This document shows, one piece after another, positions 6,713 through 9,258 of a DNA stretch of 9,258 nucleotides. The DNA comes from Natrialbaceae archaeon. Lineage in GTDB: Archaea; Halobacteriota; Halobacteria; Halobacteriales; Natrialbaceae. The notes under the pieces were generated by a model. It did not search any database. It had not been told where the DNA came from and was given only the letters and a program-made list of their open reading frames with translations. The translations under genes were made by a program, and so were the position numbers. The stretch is from contig PUPA01000190.1 in the NCBI GenBank assembly GCA_003552885.1, positions 1-9,258 of the forward strand. Direction: 5' to 3'. The first letter of the stretch is position 1. Each line of letters opens with the position of its first letter.

Positions 6713-6720
6713 CCTTTCAT
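6713..6720 (+). promoter_or_regulatory. TATA-like box for the NifU-like gene
   Basis: The element cctttcat is centred about 28 bases before the ATG at 6744, the leaderless spacing seen for neighbouring genes. No Shine-Dalgarno sequence precedes that ATG. This also argues against starting at the in-frame TTG at 6720. Confidence 0.5.
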
Positions 6721-6743
6721 TGCTGGGGGTGTACTCTCCGGGT

Positions 6744-7103
6744 ATGAGCGACGGGGACGACTCCCTGCGGGCGCGGGTCGAACGCTGGCTCGGACGGGAG
6801 ATGCCGATCATCCAGATGCACGGAGGGACGAGCGCGGTCCGGAAGGCCGACCCGGACACCGGCGAGGTGATCGTCGAGCTCGGCGGGGGCTGTAGCGGCT
6901 GTTCGGTCTCGGACGTCACCACGGGCAACATCGAGGCCGCGTTGCTCGAGTGGGAGGAGATCGAGGACGTCACGGTCCGCGTGCCGGACCCGCGCGAGCA
7001 ACTCGGCGGGCCGGAGCAGGCCGAGTCGATCATGGGGATCGATCGGACCGAGGGCGGACGCGGCGACTGGGGCTCTTCGAACCCCGGCAAGAGTCACTTC
7101 TGA
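6744..7103 (+). CDS. NifU-like Fe-S cluster scaffold/carrier protein
   Basis: A 119-residue protein consisting of the NifU C-terminal domain (Nfu type). It begins with the helix LRARVERWLGREMPIIQMHGG (8-28), then AVRKADPDTGEVIVELGGGCSGCSVSDVTTGNIEAALLEW (31-70), with the cluster-binding CxxC at C50 and C53, and the strand IEDVTVRV (73-80). Two such domains would share a [4Fe-4S] cluster at the dimer interface and pass it to apo-proteins; this is family knowledge, not shown here. There is no IscU-like or ferredoxin-like domain, so it is a stand-alone Nfu. The last 35 or so residues (from PDPREQLGG) are a polar tail beyond the usual domain. It is transcribed alone, with no suf or isc genes in the window. 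An in-frame TTG at 6720 would add eight residues but lies inside the promoter box. Confidence 0.9.
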   Translation: MSDGDDSLRARVERWLGREMPIIQMHGGTSAVRKADPDTGEVIVELGGGCSGCSVSDVTTGNIEAALLEWEEIEDVTVRVPDPREQLGGPEQAESIMGIDRTEGGRGDWGSSNPGKSHF

Positions 7104-7143
7104 ACGGCCGAGAGCCGGAGCCCGGCCGGGGCACTTCCGAACG

Positions 7144-7151
7144 ACTATATG
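7144..7151 (+). promoter_or_regulatory. TATA box for the ACT-hom operon
   Basis: The element actatatg, centred near 7148, is the clearest TATA box in the window. Initiation about 27-30 bases downstream falls at 7175-7178, just at the ATG of a 14-codon ORF, and leaves a leader of about 37-40 bases before the GTG of the ACT gene. Confidence 0.65.
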
Positions 7152-7177
7152 TCCGTCCGTGCCAACGTCGGGACACG

Positions 7178-7222
7178 ATGACGGCTGGACACCTGCGGTC
7201 CGGAGGTGACGACGGTGAGTGA
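7178..7222 (+). other. Possible leaderless mini-ORF overlapping the start of the ACT gene
   Basis: An ATG at the predicted transcription start opens a 14-codon reading frame, MTAGHLRSGGDDGE, whose TGA (7220-7222) lies eight bases inside the start of the ACT-domain gene. Its GGA-GGT codons contain the ribosome-binding sequence of that gene. If translated as a leaderless ORF it would run ribosomes over the downstream start. It has only one Thr and no Met besides the start, so it does not look like a classical amino-acid attenuator. It may be chance. Confidence 0.3.
7202..7209 (+). promoter_or_regulatory. Perfect Shine-Dalgarno that fixes the ACT gene start
   Basis: GGAGGTGA is fully complementary to the 3' end of archaeal 16S rRNA (anti-SD CACCTCC). 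It ends five bases before the GTG at 7215, an ideal spacing. The in-frame GTG at 7206 lies inside the site and so is unlikely to be the start. Confidence 0.75.
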
Positions 7223-7769
7223 GGCGGTCGACGACGAGCCGACCGAGACCGACGGCGGCGTCCGGTCGTACACGGTCCGGCTCGAGCTCGTCGACGAGCC
7301 CGGCGAGCTGCTCGGCGCGCTCGGGCCGATCGCCGACCACGGGGGGAACCTCCTGAGCATCCACCACGAACGGGGCAGCGTCACCCCGCGGGGACACATC
7401 CCCGTCGAGATCGACCTCGAGTCGCCCCCGGACCGGTTCGAGACGATCGTCGACGCCCTCCGGGGGGCGGGCGTGAACGTGATGCAAGCCGGCGAGGGGC
7501 GGTACGGCGAGCAGCTGAGCGTCGTGCTCGTCGGCGAGCTCGTCGAGACCGATCTCTCGGGGACGCTCGCGGCGATCGAGGCCGACGCGGACGCGACCGT
7601 CGTCGACCTCTCGCTTGCGGCTCCCGACGGGATCGACGAGACCGCGAGCGCCCGCCTGCGACTGGACGTCGCCTCCGAGCGACGCGAGGGGGCGATCGCG
7701 GCGATCCGGGCGATCGCCGACGACCGCGGGCTCGTGTTGGTCGAGCCCCTGCCGGGGGGTGAGGCCTGA
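7215..7769 (+). CDS. ACT-domain regulatory protein paired with homoserine dehydrogenase
   Basis: A 184-residue protein with no catalytic domain. An ACT domain covers about residues 18-92, from SYTVRLELVDEPGELLGAL (18-36) through GGNLLSIHHERG (43-54), IPVEIDLES (62-70) and RFETIVDALRGAGVNVMQ (74-91). The V-D-x-P-G-x-L turn and the G-x-N-I/L motif are typical of the amino-acid-binding loop. A second, weaker beta-alpha-beta unit follows at about 100-178 (LSVVLVGELV, then ARLRLDVA and AIRAIADDRGLVLVEPL), so a tandem ACT-like arrangement is likely. The stop and the hom start share one base (TGATG), with a GGTGA site for hom at 7758-7762, so the two are translationally coupled. Many bacterial homoserine dehydrogenases carry a fused C-terminal ACT domain that senses threonine; here the sensing part appears to be a separate subunit. 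The ligand is inferred. The start is fixed by the GGAGGTGA site at 7202-7209. Confidence 0.87.
   Translation: MSEAVDDEPTETDGGVRSYTVRLELVDEPGELLGALGPIADHGGNLLSIHHERGSVTPRGHIPVEIDLESPPDRFETIVDALRGAGVNVMQAGEGRYGEQLSVVLVGELVETDLSGTLAAIEADADATVVDLSLAAPDGIDETASARLRLDVASERREGAIAAIRAIADDRGLVLVEPLPGGEA
7758..7762 (+). promoter_or_regulatory. Ribosome binding site of hom inside the end of the ACT gene
   Basis: GGTGA lies six bases before the ATG at 7769, within the last codons of the ACT gene. Together with the one-base stop-start overlap it indicates translational coupling. Confidence 0.5.
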
Positions 7770-8716
7770 TGCGTCTCGCGATACTCGGGGCTGGCGCCGT
7801 CGGCCGATCGGTCGCCGAGCTGGCCGGCGACTACGGCCACGAGGTCGTCGCGCTCGCCGACTCGACGGCGGCGGCCGTCGACGACGACGGGGTCGACGTC
7901 CCGACCGCGCTGGCACGGAAGGACGCCGGCGACGCCGTCGGCGCCGCCGAGCCGGAGGCCGTCTTCGAGGCCGCATACGACGTACTGGTCGAGGCGACGC
8001 CGACGACCCTCGGGGACGCCGAACCCGGCTTCTCACACGTCCGGCGGGCGCTCGCGGACGACCGACACGTCGTCCTCGCGAACAAGGGGCCGGTCGCCGA
8101 ACGCTACGACGAACTGCGGGCACTCGAAGCCGAGAGCACGGGCTCGATCCGCTTCGAGGCGACCGTCGGCGGCGCGATCCCGGTGCTCTCGACGATCGAG
8201 GACTGCACGCCCGCGGCCGTCACCGCCGTCCGTGGGGTGCTCAACGGCACGGCGAACTTCATCCTCACGCGGATGGCCGCCGAGGGGCTGAGCTTCGATC
8301 ACGTCCTCGCGGAGGCCCAGGACCTCGGGGTCGCGGAGGCCGACCCGACGTTCGACGTCGACGGCATCGACGCCGCCCTGAAGTTCGTCATCCTCTCGAA
8401 CGTGCTCGCCGACGGCGGGTTCACCCTCGAGGACGCCGCCGTCGACGGCATCCGCGATATCCCCGCGAGCGCACTCGAGCTCGCCGCGGAGGACGGCCGG
8501 ACGATCCGGCTCATCGGCGAGGCCACCCGCGAGGGCGTCCGCGTCGGCCCGCGGCTCGTGCCCGCGACCGGCGCGCTCGCGGTGACCGGCACCCGCAACG
8601 TCGTCCAGATCGAGACGCGCCACGCCGGCAGCCTCCACAACAGCGGCCGCGGCGCCGGCGGACCCGAGACCGCCACCGCCATCCTCTCGGACGTCGGCCG
8701 GCTCCCGTCGCGGTGA
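7769..8716 (+). CDS. hom: Homoserine dehydrogenase
   Basis: Reduces aspartate semialdehyde to homoserine with NAD(P)H (EC 1.1.1.3), the branch-point step toward threonine and methionine in the cytosol. The 315-residue protein has an N-terminal Rossmann fold with GAGAVGRSV (7-15), the coenzyme/catalytic segment VLANKGPVAERYDEL (102-116, K106), the substrate region FEATVGGAIPVLSTI (129-143) and GVLNGTANFILTRM (156-169). The full family signature is at 183-205: A183, G187, D192-P193, D196, G199, D201 and the catalytic K205, with E190 at the position of the substrate-contacting Glu. It ends in HAGSLHNSGRGAGGPETA, the usual C-terminal strand of the catalytic domain. It lacks both an aspartokinase domain and a C-terminal ACT domain, which explains its length and its tight linkage to the separate ACT gene. 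No aspartokinase, thrB or thrC lies in the window. Confidence 0.96.
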   Translation: MRLAILGAGAVGRSVAELAGDYGHEVVALADSTAAAVDDDGVDVPTALARKDAGDAVGAAEPEAVFEAAYDVLVEATPTTLGDAEPGFSHVRRALADDRHVVLANKGPVAERYDELRALEAESTGSIRFEATVGGAIPVLSTIEDCTPAAVTAVRGVLNGTANFILTRMAAEGLSFDHVLAEAQDLGVAEADPTFDVDGIDAALKFVILSNVLADGGFTLEDAAVDGIRDIPASALELAAEDGRTIRLIGEATREGVRVGPRLVPATGALAVTGTRNVVQIETRHAGSLHNSGRGAGGPETATAILSDVGRLPSR

Positions 8717-8815
8717 GCGGTTGCCAACGTTCTATCGTCGTCGTCGGCCGACCGTCGCCAACGTTCGGTCGTCGGCTGTCGACTCCGCTGACTGCCGACC
8801 GTCGCTCCAGGCCGT

Positions 8816-8871
8816 TACACACGAGTGTATTGGGCAGGCTGGACGGGCCGGGGCCGGTACACTCGTGTGTA
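8816..8871. repeat. Perfect 14-bp inverted repeat with 28-base spacer
   Basis: tacacacgagtgta at 8816-8829 is the exact reverse complement of tacactcgtgtgta at 8858-8871. Each arm is itself a near-palindrome (ACAC-two bases-GTGT), so the element can be read as two oppositely oriented copies of one binding-site-like sequence, or as a long stem with a 28-base GC-rich loop. It could serve as a terminator, a regulator or replication-protein site, or a recombination site. Confidence 0.75.
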
Positions 8872-8872
8872 T

Positions 8873-8962
8873 CCGTCCCGCGATCGGCGACACCCTCACC
8901 CGCCCCGCGATCGGCGATACCCGTCCCGCGGTCGGCACTGCCCGCCCCGCGGCCGGCGACGC
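8873..8962. repeat. Four-copy degenerate 21-bp tandem repeat, intergenic
   Basis: Copies lie at 8873-8893, 8900-8920, 8921-8941 and 8942-8962, with consensus ccgYcccgcgRYcggcgaNRc. The last three are directly head to tail, and the first is separated by six extra bases. The array stops three bases before the stop codon of the minus-strand membrane-protein gene. It has no spacers of CRISPR type. Confidence 0.8.
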
Positions 8963-8965
8963 CCG

Positions 8966-9258
8966 TTATCCGCCCCGATCGTACTCCAGAACGGCCAGGT
9001 AGGCGACGTACGCGAGCGCGGAGGCGACAAGCGCCACGGCGAGCACCGTCGCGCCGACGTACCCTTCGAGGGCCACTTCCGGGTTCTCCCAGAGGTAGGC
9101 GCCGCCTTCGACCGCGAGGACGAACAGCGCGCCGTAGACCGCGGTGAACGCGATCGCCCGTGCCAGCCCGACGACGCCGCGGCTCCGGCTGTTGAGCAAC
9201 TCGAGGACGAACAGGAAGGCGATCCCGAGGAAGTAAAACGGCTCGGGGACCGCGCCGC
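8966..9258 (-). CDS. Multi-pass membrane protein of unknown function, C-terminal part (runs off right edge)
   Basis: Ninety-six C-terminal residues are visible and the frame stays open to the window edge. Three hydrophobic segments can be read: PFYFLGIAFLFVLELL nearest the edge, then AIAFTAVYGALFVLAVEGGA, and GATVLAVALVASALAYVAYL, ending in the polar tail EYDRGG. A basic loop, NSRSRG, lies between the first two segments; the second and third are separated by an acidic loop, ENPEVALEGY. A TTG at 9199 could start a 77-residue version, but the in-frame sequence upstream is clearly another membrane helix, so the true start lies outside the window. No catalytic motif or family is recognised, and nothing in the neighbourhood tells its role. 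Confidence 0.7.
   Translation of the reverse strand, partial: GAVPEPFYFLGIAFLFVLELLNSRSRGVVGLARAIAFTAVYGALFVLAVEGGAYLWENPEVALEGYVGATVLAVALVASALAYVAYLAVLEYDRGG

Larger units (their letters stand above)
8717..8965. other. Repeat-rich 249-base gap between convergent genes, no convincing gene
   Basis: This gap between hom and a minus-strand membrane-protein gene holds no ORF with family-like or haloarchaeal acidic composition. In order it contains direct repeats (gccaacgttc at 8723 and 8757; gccgaccgtcgc at 8747 and 8794), a perfect 14-bp inverted repeat (8816-8871) and a four-copy 21-bp array (8873-8962). No T-run terminator is seen. Confidence 0.7.

Noticed and set aside
6720..6743. TTG start for the NifU-like gene
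   Set aside because: It overlaps the TATA-like element; ATG at 6744 has the leaderless spacing and the usual family N-terminus.
4805..7090. Minus-strand 761-codon reading frame
   Set aside because: Runs antisense to four well-supported genes (usp, ROK kinase, NifU-like) and overlaps the BsuPI-like gene in another frame; low-complexity Arg/Pro/Ser composition typical of GC-rich shadow frames.
7206..7214. GTG at 7206 as start of the ACT gene
   Set aside because: This GTG is part of the perfect GGAGGTGA ribosome-binding site, which is correctly spaced for the GTG at 7215.
8721..9002. Plus-strand 93-codon frame containing RPAIGDT-like heptads
   Set aside because: The heptads only reflect the 21-bp DNA repeat; the protein is basic, starts in repeat DNA without promoter or ribosome site, and overlaps the membrane-protein gene at its end.
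7615..9147. Plus-strand 510-codon reading frame
   Set aside because: Overlaps hom in another frame and is dominated by Arg; no recognisable domain.

Overview
The window looks like chromosomal DNA of a halophilic archaeon (class Halobacteria). It is very GC-rich, its proteins are strongly acidic (rich in Asp and Glu), and several genes have an archaeal TATA-like box centred about 28 bases before the start codon, as in leaderless haloarchaeal transcripts. The gene families also fit: a GspE/VirB11-type ATPase with its membrane partner, small universal stress proteins, a ROK sugar kinase with a His-containing zinc motif, and a separate ACT protein joined to homoserine dehydrogenase. The species cannot be told from the sequence.

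Layout. Bases 1-4013 (minus strand) hold a pilus/secretion module: a 1259-residue motor ATPase whose stop overlaps the start of a T2SSF/TadC-type membrane platform protein that runs off the left edge. Divergent from it are two tandem universal stress protein genes (4160-4612 and 4681-5145, plus). A small gene for a BsuPI-like protein (5176-5508, minus) converges on them, with a hairpin between. A ROK-family sugar kinase (5630-6607, plus) is divergent from the BsuPI gene. A stand-alone NifU-type Fe-S scaffold protein follows (6744-7103, plus). Next comes a two-gene operon: an ACT-domain protein (7215-7769) and homoserine dehydrogenase (7769-8716). A 249-base gap at 8717-8965 has no convincing gene but carries direct repeats, a perfect 14-bp inverted repeat and a 21-bp tandem array. 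The end of a multi-pass membrane protein gene (8966-9258, minus) runs off the right edge.

How the genes work together. The ATPase and platform protein should form one envelope machine that assembles type IV pilus-like filaments or secretes protein; no pilin lies in the window. ACT and Hom form the homoserine step of Thr/Met synthesis, with the sensing domain supplied by a separate polypeptide. The other genes look like single housekeeping or stress units.

Nothing here is clearly a new defence or mobile system. The points most worth a second look are the roughly 430-residue acidic, repeat-built tail of the ATPase and its duplicated N-terminal module, the leaderless mini-ORF that overlaps the start of the ACT-hom operon, and the repeat-rich gap downstream of hom.
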